Of a stretch of DNA of 64,000 nt, positions 10,898 through 19,307 are shown piece after piece (position 1 is the first letter of the stretch; each line of letters begins with the position of its first letter). The position numbers and the translations under genes are program-made. The DNA lies in the NCBI GenBank assembly GCA_001515945.1, contig LOER01000003.1, positions 84,346 through 148,345 on the forward strand, in the 5' to 3' direction. Source of the stretch: Desulfitibacter sp. BRH_c19. Its GTDB lineage: Bacteria > Bacillota > DSM-16504 > Desulfitibacterales > Desulfitibacteraceae. A model generated the notes under the pieces. It was not told the origin of the DNA. It saw only the letters and a program-made list of their open reading frames with translations, and searched no databases.

Positions 10898-12490
10898 TTA
10901 ACTACAGTAGATTTGATAATCTATCTTTGGAAATATATCATTTTCCTTCTCTATAGTTTCCAGCCATTTGGTTTCAACATTCCCTTCTTTTAGAGAATGC
11001 AATAAGCGATTGAAATTATCTAAATGCAAGATAATTCTTCTTTTAGCATAATCTACCATTGTACCTGTCTTCATTATAAAAGCCCAGTCTGAGCTTTGAG
11101 CTAGCAGGAGTTCCCTTGCTGCCTGATTGAGAATGCGTTTTTGTATACCTTGAGCACCTTTAGCTTGCTTTGCCACATGTTCCATTTGTTTTCCGGCTTT
11201 ATGTAACAGGCGGTATATCCAATCATTACTTCCCTCAAGCCATACATCGTTATACCCTGAATTTCCCCAACTTGATGAACACGGTGTGCTAATTTGAATA
11301 TTGTGATGTCTATCAAGATAATCACCAGGTGTTATTGTTTCAACAATATTTTGGTCATAATGTATTTTTTTAAGTAAGAATTCAAGCCACATGGGTCCTT
11401 CATACCACCAATGGCCAAATAACTCAGCATCGTAAGGACTTACTATAATAGGTGGAAGATCCATAACATGTGCATAGTGTTTAATTTGCTCCTGTCTATT
11501 AAACATAAAATTTCCAGCATGGATTGCTGCCTTTTCTTTTGCCCAATCGGGCTGGTAGCACTCTTTCCGATCTGTCTTACCGGTTATTCTATGGTACTTA
11601 AATCCTGTGTTAACCCTAATGCCGTCAGGATGAATATAGTTTTTAACGTAGTCATGTTCTAAATCATATCCAATGTCTCTATAATATTCTCTATAGTCAC
11701 AATCACCTGGGTAACCCTCACTTGAGCTCCAAACCTGCTTTGATGATTCGTAATCCCTGGCAAAAGCTGCCACTCCGGAATGGGTTTTTATTGGAGCCAA
11801 TGTACCATACTTGGGACGCGGACTAGCAAAAACAATTCCATGACTATCAACAAAGAAGTATTTAACTCCAAGATTGGCTAATTCATAATCTAAACCGCTA
11901 TAGTAACCACATTCTGGAAGCCACATACCCTTGGGATAATGGCCAAAGTTTTCAGCAAAAGCTTCAGCACCGACTTGCAATTGTACTTTTACAGATGGAT
12001 TGTGTATGTTCAATAATGGCAAATATCCGTGAGTAGCTGCACAGGTTATTAGTTCTAATCCACCAGCATTCTCTAAGTCTTTATAAGCCTTAATAAGATT
12101 TCCTTGGTATTTATCGTGATAAACACTATAAGCTGTATCTAGATTTTTCTTGTACATCTGGGCTACATAGTGAAAATCTGGCTGACTTGCTGTTCTATCT
12201 AATTCCAAATTTGCTAATTCCCTTGATTTATTTAGGTGATTAATATATCTTTCCTGCAATAATGGACTATTAAACATGGAAAGTAGCGGAGGACTTAAAG
12301 AGAGGGTTACTCTATAATCGATATGCTCATTGTTCAAACTTTGGAAGGCCGTAATGAGAGGAATATATGTCTCAGTAACAGCTTCGAAAAACCATCTTTC
12401 TTCCAGCATATTTTCTTGTAATGGATGATGTACATAAGGAAGATGGGCATGAAGTACTAAAGCTAAATATCCTTTAGTCAATTTCAGCAT
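10898..12490 (-). CDS. GH57 family glycoside hydrolase, 1,4-alpha-glucan branching enzyme type (DUF1957 tail)
   Basis: A 530-residue cytoplasmic enzyme. The N-terminus KGYLALVLHAHLPYVHHP is the GH57 strand-1 motif. The nucleophile region GMWLPECGYYSGLDYEL and the acid/base region SPYDAELFGHWWYEGP are both intact, and the last 100 residues form the helical DUF1957 domain typical of GH57 branching enzymes. It would introduce alpha-1,6 branches into a glycogen-like polymer. Its ATG lies inside the end of the upstream DUF4912 gene (17-base overlap), so the two are translationally coupled. It converges with the GT4/nucleotidyltransferase operon across a shared terminator. Branching versus 4-alpha-glucanotransferase activity is not settled by sequence. 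Confidence 0.88.
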   Translation of the reverse strand: MLKLTKGYLALVLHAHLPYVHHPLQENMLEERWFFEAVTETYIPLITAFQSLNNEHIDYRVTLSLSPPLLSMFNSPLLQERYINHLNKSRELANLELDRTASQPDFHYVAQMYKKNLDTAYSVYHDKYQGNLIKAYKDLENAGGLELITCAATHGYLPLLNIHNPSVKVQLQVGAEAFAENFGHYPKGMWLPECGYYSGLDYELANLGVKYFFVDSHGIVFASPRPKYGTLAPIKTHSGVAAFARDYESSKQVWSSSEGYPGDCDYREYYRDIGYDLEHDYVKNYIHPDGIRVNTGFKYHRITGKTDRKECYQPDWAKEKAAIHAGNFMFNRQEQIKHYAHVMDLPPIIVSPYDAELFGHWWYEGPMWLEFLLKKIHYDQNIVETITPGDYLDRHHNIQISTPCSSSWGNSGYNDVWLEGSNDWIYRLLHKAGKQMEHVAKQAKGAQGIQKRILNQAARELLLAQSSDWAFIMKTGTMVDYAKRRIILHLDNFNRLLHSLKEGNVETKWLETIEKENDIFPKIDYQIYCS

Positions 12491-13187
12491 CCTTTCTATT
12501 TTTAAGTAACTCTTCAGAATTAATTCCTGTCAAAAGATCTGTTATATAACCTTTAGCCAAAAGTTCCTTCCATAATTCATCAACTGGCTGCCAGTTAGGA
12601 TCAATGATGGGAGATGGTTCAGCAGAGGGAGTTACTACTATATTGGACTCAGCAAATATTTCCAATCCTTCTTCAGGAACCATTTTTCCTAGGTACACCT
12701 GCCATTGCGATTGTGGATCACCCACTTTAATATACCAACTATCGGCATAGTTATTGATGGGCAATAAATAGTCTTTATGAGTAGTCAAATTGACTAATTT
12801 TAAATATAAAGGAAAGTATTCCCAACTTCCTTCACCCCGCTTAGCCTTAAAATTCTTAATTGTATCTTGATGGATATGCCAATAGGTATAAAGGCAATAA
12901 GGGTTTCTCACTAGAAGTGTTATTTGCGTATGATCTTCTATATTAAATTCAATTGGACTAAATTCAATGGTTTCACTTCTTGCTGAAAGTTCTAAAGAAG
13001 CCTCAAAATCAGCCTGAGCATTGAAGGGAGATGTTCTGTTTATCATCTCTGAACTAGCTCTAAAACTGCTTTCTTCTTTGTCATCATCTTCAAATCTTCT
13101 ACCCATGAAATTCTTTGCCTTATATGCTACATAGATAGTTAGAATTATAAGTAGCAGTACACTTATAATAGTCATAATATTTTCCAT
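12474..13187 (-). CDS. DUF4912 domain protein with N-terminal membrane anchor
   Basis: A 237-residue protein: residues 1-22 form one hydrophobic helix followed by a charged segment, and about 75-190 is the DUF4912 domain with its recognisable TLLVRNPYCLYTYWHIHQD stretch. DUF4912 has a beta-sandwich look reminiscent of glycan-binding modules, and it is repeatedly found beside GH57 branching enzymes in Clostridia. The gene overlaps the GH57 start by 17 bases, so both are probably made together. I infer that it tethers the branching enzyme or its glucan to the membrane. No biochemical role is established from the sequence. Confidence 0.8.
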   Translation of the reverse strand: MENIMTIISVLLLIILTIYVAYKAKNFMGRRFEDDDKEESSFRASSEMINRTSPFNAQADFEASLELSARSETIEFSPIEFNIEDHTQITLLVRNPYCLYTYWHIHQDTIKNFKAKRGEGSWEYFPLYLKLVNLTTHKDYLLPINNYADSWYIKVGDPQSQWQVYLGKMVPEEGLEIFAESNIVVTPSAEPSPIIDPNWQPVDELWKELLAKGYITDLLTGINSEELLKNRKDAEID

Positions 13188-13471
13188 GCAAGATGCAGCT
13201 CCTTTGTATAATTTTTATTGGTACAATCTGTTACAGACTAATTGAAGTAACTAAAAATAGCGAAAATCTATAACTTAGTATGCCCTGATGACATTAGTTT
13301 ATTTGTCTAAGCAAATAAACTAAATTGTAATTTTTTGCAAAGTAGAAACTAATCTCCATTAGCAAACATTAACTTCCATATTAACTTAAACGGTATATGT
13401 ATCTTTTATAATCCAAATAAATACTATATACTATAATGTAGTTGTTTTCCCATAGGAAGGTGGCAGGTTGA

Positions 13472-14164
13472 ATGCATACTAAGGAAAAAAAAGGTAAGTG
13501 GGGTATTCTAGATATATTACTGGTATTGTGTTTTATTTTTATTTTAACGAATATTTTCACTTGGTTAACCGCTGGTCTTATAGAAACTTTGGTCATTACC
13601 CAAAAATACCTTATAAGTACTGTATTTCAAACAACTGCTGTTATTCTAGCTTTAATTTATTTTAATATTATCAGAGGAGTTACCTGGAAGGAACTTGGTA
13701 TAAGAGCTGAGGAGCCTGCCAGGATAATATTTTATGGTGTATTGGGTGGTTTCCTACTTTTTGGCTTGGTCGTTTTTGCGGGAGTAATAATGGAATTAGT
13801 ATTCCCCGTTAGCCCTACATTACAACCATTTGCTAGCCTTGTGCTTGAGGCAAAAGATTTTAAAGATTTAATTGTTTTACTCTTTATAGGTTCAGTTCTA
13901 GCTCCCATAGGAGAAGAAATCTTTTTTAGGGGTATGGTATATCCTGTATTTAAGGAAAAATGGGGTTTAAAAGCTGGAATGATTGTCTCAGGAATGTTTT
14001 TTGCTTTGTTGCACTTTGATGTACTAAGATTCTTTCCATTATTGCTAGGCGGAGTAGGGTTAGCTTATATTTATGAAAAATCTAGGTCCTTGTTTTCCTG
14101 TATGTTAGCCCATGGACTTTGGAATGGAGTTATGATTATACTTTTATATGTTTCAACTACCTAA
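13472..14164 (+). CDS. CPBP family intramembrane glutamic endopeptidase
   Basis: A 230-residue polytopic membrane protein with the CAAX-protease-like (CPBP/Abi) motifs in order: GEEIFFRG (EExxxR, about 147-154), GMFFALLHFD (FxxxH, about 171-180) and CMLAHGLWNG (HxxxN, about 208-217). The GLU/His residues form the proteolytic site inside the membrane. The start ATG has AGGAAGG 11 bases upstream. The gene lies alone, transcribed away from the glucan genes and converging with the unknown gene at 14167-15273. Natural substrate unknown; in Firmicutes such proteins act in peptide maturation, immunity or stress signalling. Confidence 0.9.
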   Translation: MHTKEKKGKWGILDILLVLCFIFILTNIFTWLTAGLIETLVITQKYLISTVFQTTAVILALIYFNIIRGVTWKELGIRAEEPARIIFYGVLGGFLLFGLVVFAGVIMELVFPVSPTLQPFASLVLEAKDFKDLIVLLFIGSVLAPIGEEIFFRGMVYPVFKEKWGLKAGMIVSGMFFALLHFDVLRFFPLLLGGVGLAYIYEKSRSLFSCMLAHGLWNGVMIILLYVSTT

Positions 14165-14166
14165 AA

Positions 14167-15273
14167 CTACAGGACCTTAGCTTGTTCACTACATACTTGT
14201 ATTTTTTGCCTTTTAAAGCCCTTATATGGTTCTTGTACAAAACAACGTTCATTTTTCCTACTAAAGAAAGTAAACACCTTTGCAAGATAAGGAAGATTAC
14301 TTTCGTGGTTTAATAGCCTTATCTGTTTCTTTTCGATTTTATAAACAATATTTTGGTTTATAAAACATCTAGTATCTTTATTTGGCACAAAAAAACTGCC
14401 ATCTCTCTGCATGTCATAGTTAAACTGGATAGGATTTTTTTCTCCTAAAGGAAAAATGAGAAGAGACACAATTAAATGGTTATTAAGATCGTCCCAAAGA
14501 AGATAACCTAGTGTTATATTAATATTCCTCAAGATGGGAATAGGTTTTTTTGTAATATTATCTGGAGCAAAAGTAAGGTCATGGTATCCATAGCCAACAA
14601 AATTTGTTTTTCTATCGTCGTAAATACTAATGTAGTAATAAAAATCGTCAAAAGAGAGTTCCTGCTTCAAAACCACTTTCCCTTTTATACTAGGATGATC
14701 TCTTTCAGAGGTCTTCCTTTCAATACTAATATTTAGTCTTGATTGCTTAAGCAATGCTTTTACGGATATATTTACATAATTACTAAGATAAGAGATACTT
14801 CTAAGTTTTACTGGGGATGGAAGAATAGAATTAAACAATTGATTATCTAATGGATTTATTGCATTAATCAATAGCTTGCGAAAAAACAATAAAATAAAAA
14901 AACAAAAAGTTAAAGGTAAAAGTAGTAACAAAGTAATAGATGTAATGGAGCCATTAATAGCAAATATTATGGATATAATCCACATGCTAAGGGTAATTAC
15001 AATTGAGAAATCAATGTACCAGGTTATGGTATTGCTGGGACCATGGGGCAATATATAATGCATTTGATAACGGTTTATTAACTGAAATATTTCAGATGTT
15101 AAGTTTTTTTCTTCGTTAAAGGAAAGGTTAATAAGGTCTTCAAAAATTTCCTGGAGCCTTTCTACTCTCCTTTGCACAATCAATGATACAAAAATACTTG
15201 TAGATCCTAATAAACCAAGTAAAGTACCACTAATGGTTAAAAGGATTAATATGTAAAAATTTGTGTCAAACAA
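14167..15273 (-). CDS. Unrecognised membrane protein with three hydrophobic helices
   Basis: A 368-residue protein I do not recognise. Residues about 5-30 form one hydrophobic helix, then come 60 charged residues, then two adjacent helices (about 88-135), and a soluble C-terminal region of some 230 residues rich in beta-type stretches and lysine/arginine. No catalytic motif stands out. Its stop abuts the stop of the CPBP protease gene (two bases apart). Upstream by 11 bases is a second unrecognised gene on the same strand, so the two form a small operon. The N-terminal layout, with cytoplasmic linker between membrane segments, would suit a sensor or a scaffold, but that is only a guess. Confidence 0.75.
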   Translation of the reverse strand: MFDTNFYILILLTISGTLLGLLGSTSIFVSLIVQRRVERLQEIFEDLINLSFNEEKNLTSEIFQLINRYQMHYILPHGPSNTITWYIDFSIVITLSMWIISIIFAINGSITSITLLLLLPLTFCFFILLFFRKLLINAINPLDNQLFNSILPSPVKLRSISYLSNYVNISVKALLKQSRLNISIERKTSERDHPSIKGKVVLKQELSFDDFYYYISIYDDRKTNFVGYGYHDLTFAPDNITKKPIPILRNINITLGYLLWDDLNNHLIVSLLIFPLGEKNPIQFNYDMQRDGSFFVPNKDTRCFINQNIVYKIEKKQIRLLNHESNLPYLAKVFTFFSRKNERCFVQEPYKGFKRQKIQVCSEQAKVL

Positions 15274-15284
15274 TTAAATCTCTC

Positions 15285-15908
15285 CTATAATTCAAGATTG
15301 TGTCTATGGTTTTTTACATGGCCGGCTAGTTGATCAAGACCAATCTCCAGGGCTTTTGTTTCAGTCATTCTAAGATAATGCTGGAGCTTATCAGTCGGCA
15401 AACCCTCGCGGGCAGCTATTTTTCCCATTATTGCTATATAATCAGAAAATATGAGACATGCTTCGGTTAACTGTTTTTCTAATAGATAAAATCCAACAGG
15501 CTGGATACACTTACATATATATTGCCAGAGCATATCTGTAAAAGGAAAAGATGGTAGAAGACTGTAAACAAAGACACAGTTAATCCTAATTAAAAAGAGA
15601 TGGGTACATTTCTCTTGATTAGCTTTTTGGATTTTGCGTAAATAAAATTTAAGGAGTTCATTAATACCGATTTTTGTATTATCTAGACTATTTCTATTTA
15701 GCCCATTAACTATAAGAGCAAAAGCTTCTGATAATGGTTCAAAGGGTAGCTTCTCTGATCTACTCAAATCATCTTCTAAAAGCTTGTAGCACTCAGCCAA
15801 ATCTAAATAAGCCGTCTTCATATTATCTTCACTATCAGGTGACACTTCTACTTGAGCTAGATATCGTTGCAACTTTTCCAGAAAAAACGAAATACTATTA
15901 ACTACCAT
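15285..15908 (-). CDS. Unrecognised soluble alpha-helical protein
   Basis: A 207-residue protein with no signal peptide or convincing membrane segment. Its composition (many Leu, Glu, Lys, amphipathic spacing) predicts an all-helical fold, perhaps of the repeat-helix type. I find no motif that identifies it. It lies 11 bases upstream of the membrane protein gene ending at 14167, so it is first of a two-gene minus-strand operon. AGGTATAGC-like sequence precedes the ATG at 15908. The pair could be a cytosolic factor and its membrane partner; this is inference from coupling alone. Confidence 0.75.
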   Translation of the reverse strand: MVVNSISFFLEKLQRYLAQVEVSPDSEDNMKTAYLDLAECYKLLEDDLSRSEKLPFEPLSEAFALIVNGLNRNSLDNTKIGINELLKFYLRKIQKANQEKCTHLFLIRINCVFVYSLLPSFPFTDMLWQYICKCIQPVGFYLLEKQLTEACLIFSDYIAIMGKIAAREGLPTDKLQHYLRMTETKALEIGLDQLAGHVKNHRHNLEL

Positions 15909-16043
15909 GCTATACCTCCAGAAGGGTGACAGGGGGACGTTTCGTTTGTCTTATAAACAACAATTTAATTATTACATTATTAACTTTCCCCTTATTTTTT
16001 TACTAATACATAGGTACAACTTCAACCAACAGGATGTGATGTT

Positions 16044-17381
16044 ATGGATAATTCTAGCATAAAGTTAAATATAACCGGCTTGACCCATGAAGGTAAAGGA
16101 GTAGGCAGGCATGATGGATTAGCTGTTTTTGTAAAAGATGCTTTACCGGGAGAAATTGTAAGAGCCAGATTACATAAAGTTAAGAAAAATTACGCTGAAG
16201 CGATTCTAGAAGAAATTCTGGAGGTTTCTCCATTTCGTATTGATGGAAAATGCCTTAATCACAAAAAATGTGGCGGATGTCAATTGTTACATTTAAATTA
16301 CCGAGAACAGCTTAAGGAAAAACAAAATATAGTTATTAATGCATTACAAAGGATAGGTGGTTTTAGTAAGGTTACAGTTAATGAGTGTTTAGGTATGGAC
16401 GACCCCTGGGGATATAGAAATAAGATTATTTTTCAGGTGGGCCGAAAGGAAGACAAAGAGAAGGGGCTTAAGTTAGGATTTTATGAGGAGAATAGTAATG
16501 ATTTTGTTCCAGGTAAGGGCTGTTTACTTGTATCTTTAGATGTTAGAAGATTAGCGGATAAAGTAGAGAAACTTATAAATGTATATAACTTAAAGCAATT
16601 AAAAAGAATTTTGATAAGGCAGTCAACTTTCAATAAAGAAATATTACTGGGGCTTATATTTTCGGGAAAAACCCATGATAGATTTAAGCTAGAAAAAATG
16701 GTAGGAGAAATTAAAAATCATTCAGATAAACTTATTTCAATCATTGAATTTATAGTGGCAGACTCTAAGTTGCCTTGGAAAGCACAAAGTAAAGTTTTAT
16801 ACGGAAGAGATTATTTTATAGAAGAGCTTAATAGCAAACGTTTTATAATCTCAGCCAATTCCTTTTTTCAAGTGAATTCACTTCAGGCAGAAAAGTTATA
16901 TGGGACTGTTGTTGAATTTGTAGGAACTGAAGATGCTAAAACTATTTTCGATTTATATTGTGGAACGGGTACCATCGCTATACAACTAAGTGACATGGCA
17001 GAAAGGGTCTATGGAATCGAGACTTTAGAAGAGGCATTAGGGGATGCTAGAAGAAATGCCGACCTAAACAAAACAACTAATGTAGAATTTTTATTAGGAA
17101 AAGCAGAAGTAAAAGCAAAGAAACTATTCGAAAAGGGTCTACAACCAGATGTAGTAGTGGTTGATCCCCCTAGGAAAGGCTGCCATCCTGACCTCCTAAA
17201 TTCAATATTAACAGTTAATCCAAAAAAAGTTATCTATGTCTCATGCAATCCAGCAACATTAGCACGAGACTTAACGATACTTTCCCAATCATATACAGCA
17301 AAAGAAGTACAACCTGTAGACATGTTCCCACATACGGCACATGTGGAGACGGTAGCATTGATGTCAAAGGTTGAAAAGTAA
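16044..17381 (+). CDS. rlmD: 23S rRNA (uracil-1939-C5)-methyltransferase RlmD/RumA family
   Basis: A 445-residue RNA methyltransferase. Residues about 1-60 form the TRAM RNA-binding domain, and the cysteines in CLNHKKCGGCQLL plus GKGC (about 73-83 and 157) are the [4Fe-4S] ligands. The SAM site is FDLYCGTGTIAIQL (about 310-323), and the catalytic cysteine lies in YVSCNPATLARDL (about 397). It methylates C5 of a uridine in 23S rRNA (U1939 in E. coli; some Firmicute homologues act on other positions). The gene is intact and ends MFPHTAHVETVALMSKVEK. Its extreme 3' end is repeated twice downstream, which marks it as an integration target for mobile DNA. Confidence 0.93.
   Translation: MDNSSIKLNITGLTHEGKGVGRHDGLAVFVKDALPGEIVRARLHKVKKNYAEAILEEILEVSPFRIDGKCLNHKKCGGCQLLHLNYREQLKEKQNIVINALQRIGGFSKVTVNECLGMDDPWGYRNKIIFQVGRKEDKEKGLKLGFYEENSNDFVPGKGCLLVSLDVRRLADKVEKLINVYNLKQLKRILIRQSTFNKEILLGLIFSGKTHDRFKLEKMVGEIKNHSDKLISIIEFIVADSKLPWKAQSKVLYGRDYFIEELNSKRFIISANSFFQVNSLQAEKLYGTVVEFVGTEDAKTIFDLYCGTGTIAIQLSDMAERVYGIETLEEALGDARRNADLNKTTNVEFLLGKAEVKAKKLFEKGLQPDVVVVDPPRKGCHPDLLNSILTVNPKKVIYVSCNPATLARDLTILSQSYTAKEVQPVDMFPHTAHVETVALMSKVEK
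17316..17354 (+). repeat. Integration-site core at the rlmD 3' end
   Basis: This stretch encodes VDMFPHTAHVETV of rlmD. Its left half (GAYATGTTYCCNCATACG) recurs at 26695-26712 and 26742-26762. Its right half (CAYGTKGAGACGGT) recurs at 21415-21428 and about 26809-26822. Every downstream copy is out of gene context. I read it as the preferred attachment site of the serine recombinase elements that follow. Confidence 0.6.
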
Positions 17382-17574
17382 AAGGCTCGAAAGTGTAGAA
17401 AACAAGGGCATTTGACGTTTGAGAGTACTTGCAGAATTGCGTCAAATCGCTTGTTTACGGGAATAAATCCACTTATCAAAAAGCATAAGGTTGTGTAGAC
17501 AGGATTGCTTTTAGGTAGGTTGTGTAGATAGAAATGTTGTAAAAATAGGCTAATTAACATTTTTAAAATGTAGG

Positions 17575-17811
17575 TTAATGATAATTAGCCGAGCAACAAT
17601 TATAGCCTGACGACCAGTGAATGTTATAGATGTCATCATTTTCTTTTATTTGCGTGTCTAAGGTATCAATTCTTATATACACAAGAGGGGTGCAGGAGTT
17701 TTCAGCTAGTCGCTTAGAATATGCTGATAATTTTTTGCGAAGTTCATTTTTGATTTGCGAACTGCCTTGATAATAAATTTATATATACAATATAGGTCTG
17801 ATGTTATTCAT
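17575..17811 (-). pseudogene. Small ORF (78 sense codons) interrupted by one in-frame TAA
   Basis: An ATG at 17811 with AGGAGG seven bases upstream (17819-17824) opens MNNIRPILYI, meets TAA at codon 11, and then continues in the same frame for 67 clean codons to a TAA at 17575. The second part has clear protein-like composition (QIKNELRKKLSAYSKRLAEN, then TPLVYIRIDTLDTQIKENDD, then YNIHWSSGYNCCSANYH). It is unlikely to be random AT-rich DNA. I do not recognise the family. It looks like a recent nonsense mutation in a small accessory gene; stop-codon readthrough or a sequencing error are alternatives. It lies just inside the putative island next to rlmD. Confidence 0.6.
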
Positions 17812-18002
17812 GATAATACCTCCTTTGGTAGTATCACATATTAACTCTAAAGGACGGTATTATCAAGTTGTAGAATGAACAATAAGTTTGAATTTGTCAT
17901 ACTTCTGATTATGCTCATATCCTGTATATGAATAACAAGACACATGCCTTTTATTAATTACTTCAATAAACTACATCGGGTCTAAATTAAGACAAAGGTG
18001 GA

Positions 18003-18641
18003 TCAGTTTTGATTGCTAGACGGCAAAGTTTGCATGAGGGCAAAGAAATGTTTAGGCTCACCGGTACTAAAATATTCATACCAAGATTCCAGTGTGTTTG
18101 ATTGAAAAACACCTAAATGCTCAATAATTTGTTTGGCCCATAACAAAGCTCCGGTGGAACTTGCAGTAATAAGGTTGTTATCCGCTACAGATGGCTTGTC
18201 TATATAAAAACTTTGCCCTTTATAATCAGAAGAAACCATTTCAAGAAATCCCGGTCCATTACTGGTATGCGGACGGTTATTAAGTAGCCCAAAGTTGGCA
18301 AGCGCAGCGGTAGCTCCACAGATTGCACACACCATAGCGCCTAAAGAGAGAAATTCGCTTGCTTTTTCAATAATAGCGCTGTGCTTTGGGTCGTTCCATG
18401 TATCTGCGCCCGGTAATAGCAACGTGCTTGTTTGATCCACAACAATATCATCAATCAAGCAATCAGGAATTATTGTCATCCCACCCATTGTATTGATTGG
18501 TTCTTTAGAATAACTAACCGTTTTAATTGATATACGCTGTGCCTCCTTTTTGAAAAATCGACCAGAATTCAACTCCGAAGTAACATATCCCAGTTCCCAG
18601 TCGGCTAAAGTATCAAGAACATAAACATAGATTGTAAACAT
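18003..18641 (-). CDS. DJ-1/PfpI (GATase1-like) family protein
   Basis: A 212-residue alpha/beta protein of the DJ-1/PfpI superfamily. The nucleophile elbow is VCAICGATAALA (about residues 102-113, cysteine in the ICG turn), preceded by TLLLPGADTWND, the usual strand-loop before it. The family includes glyoxalases, chaperones, isonitrile hydratases and the sensor domains of regulators; this single-domain version resembles those found beside regulators in Clostridia, and its substrate is unknown. It is second in a minus-strand operon after the cysteine hydrolase, 39 bases downstream, and both face away from a WYL regulator. The set lies inside the rlmD-bounded island. Confidence 0.85.
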   Translation of the reverse strand: MFTIYVYVLDTLADWELGYVTSELNSGRFFKKEAQRISIKTVSYSKEPINTMGGMTIIPDCLIDDIVVDQTSTLLLPGADTWNDPKHSAIIEKASEFLSLGAMVCAICGATAALANFGLLNNRPHTSNGPGFLEMVSSDYKGQSFYIDKPSVADNNLITASSTGALLWAKQIIEHLGVFQSNTLESWYEYFSTGEPKHFFALMQTLPSSNQN

Positions 18642-18680
18642 AAATTTCCTCCATTTTCATTGTTTTTCCAATTATTGTTT

Positions 18681-19190
18681 TTATGCTTCAAAGATGTGAT
18701 TAGGTAATAAGTCGTTTAAACTAATGACTTTACTGCCATTGCTTTCGTAATAGCGTAGCATTTCTTCAATTTTCCTTTTATCATAACTGGTAATGCAATT
18801 TGATAGTACATTAACGCCATAATTTGCTTTGCATAAGTTGTAACAGGTTGATTTAACACACGCAACAGCATCTGCTCCTGCTATGTAGAAATCACATATT
18901 TCATTTTTACTAATAAAGTCTGCAAATTCTTCACTGGCTAATGCGTTTCCTTTGTATTTTGTAAAAACATTTTTTGATACTATTTTCAAATCTGAAGCTA
19001 ATTCAGCCCCATACGTATTGGGTTTAAAAGTTCTCGTGCCGGCTGATAAATTTTCATGTCTTATATAAATAACATGAATATTATTATTGACTGCCCAATC
19101 AATGGCTCTATTGATATTTCCAATAATATCCTTGTAATTCTTTGTTATGTCATTTTGAATATCAATTATTACTAATGCTTTTTTCTGCAT
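18681..19190 (-). CDS. Isochorismatase-like cysteine hydrolase
   Basis: A 169-residue Rossmann-like hydrolase. The catalytic triad is visible: aspartate in VIIDIQND (about 9-10), lysine in TKYKGNAL (about 91), and cysteine in AVACVKSTC (about 124). The family hydrolyses amides and enol ethers such as nicotinamide, isochorismate or carbamoyl compounds; this member cannot be placed more finely. GGAGGA precedes the ATG at 19190. First gene of a two-gene operon with the DJ-1/PfpI gene, divergent from the WYL regulator at 19308, which probably controls it. Confidence 0.88.
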   Translation of the reverse strand: MQKKALVIIDIQNDITKNYKDIIGNINRAIDWAVNNNIHVIYIRHENLSAGTRTFKPNTYGAELASDLKIVSKNVFTKYKGNALASEEFADFISKNEICDFYIAGADAVACVKSTCYNLCKANYGVNVLSNCITSYDKRKIEEMLRYYESNGSKVISLNDLLPNHIFEA

Positions 19191-19245
19191 AGTGTCTCCT
19201 CCTGATAAGTAGATTGATTTGTTTGCTTTTTTATTGTATCATGTA

Positions 19246-19278
19246 ATTGTTGACATCAGTGTGGCAACAATATATAAC
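19246..19278 (+). promoter_or_regulatory. Promoter and candidate operator of the WYL regulator gene
   Basis: TTGACA (19250-19255) and TATAAC (19273-19278) are 17 bases apart. Overlapping the spacer is the inverted repeat ATTGTTG (19246-19252) / CAACAAT (19265-19271), well placed for autorepression by the divergently encoded regulator. Confidence 0.6.
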
Positions 19279-19307
19279 AATAACAAAATTTTGAATGGAG
19301 CTATCAG

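Noticed and set aside
17230..17560. Minus-strand frames over the rlmD 3' end
   Set aside because: They overlap conserved rlmD sequence and have unlikely composition. The real minus-strand coding signal begins further on, at 17575-17811.
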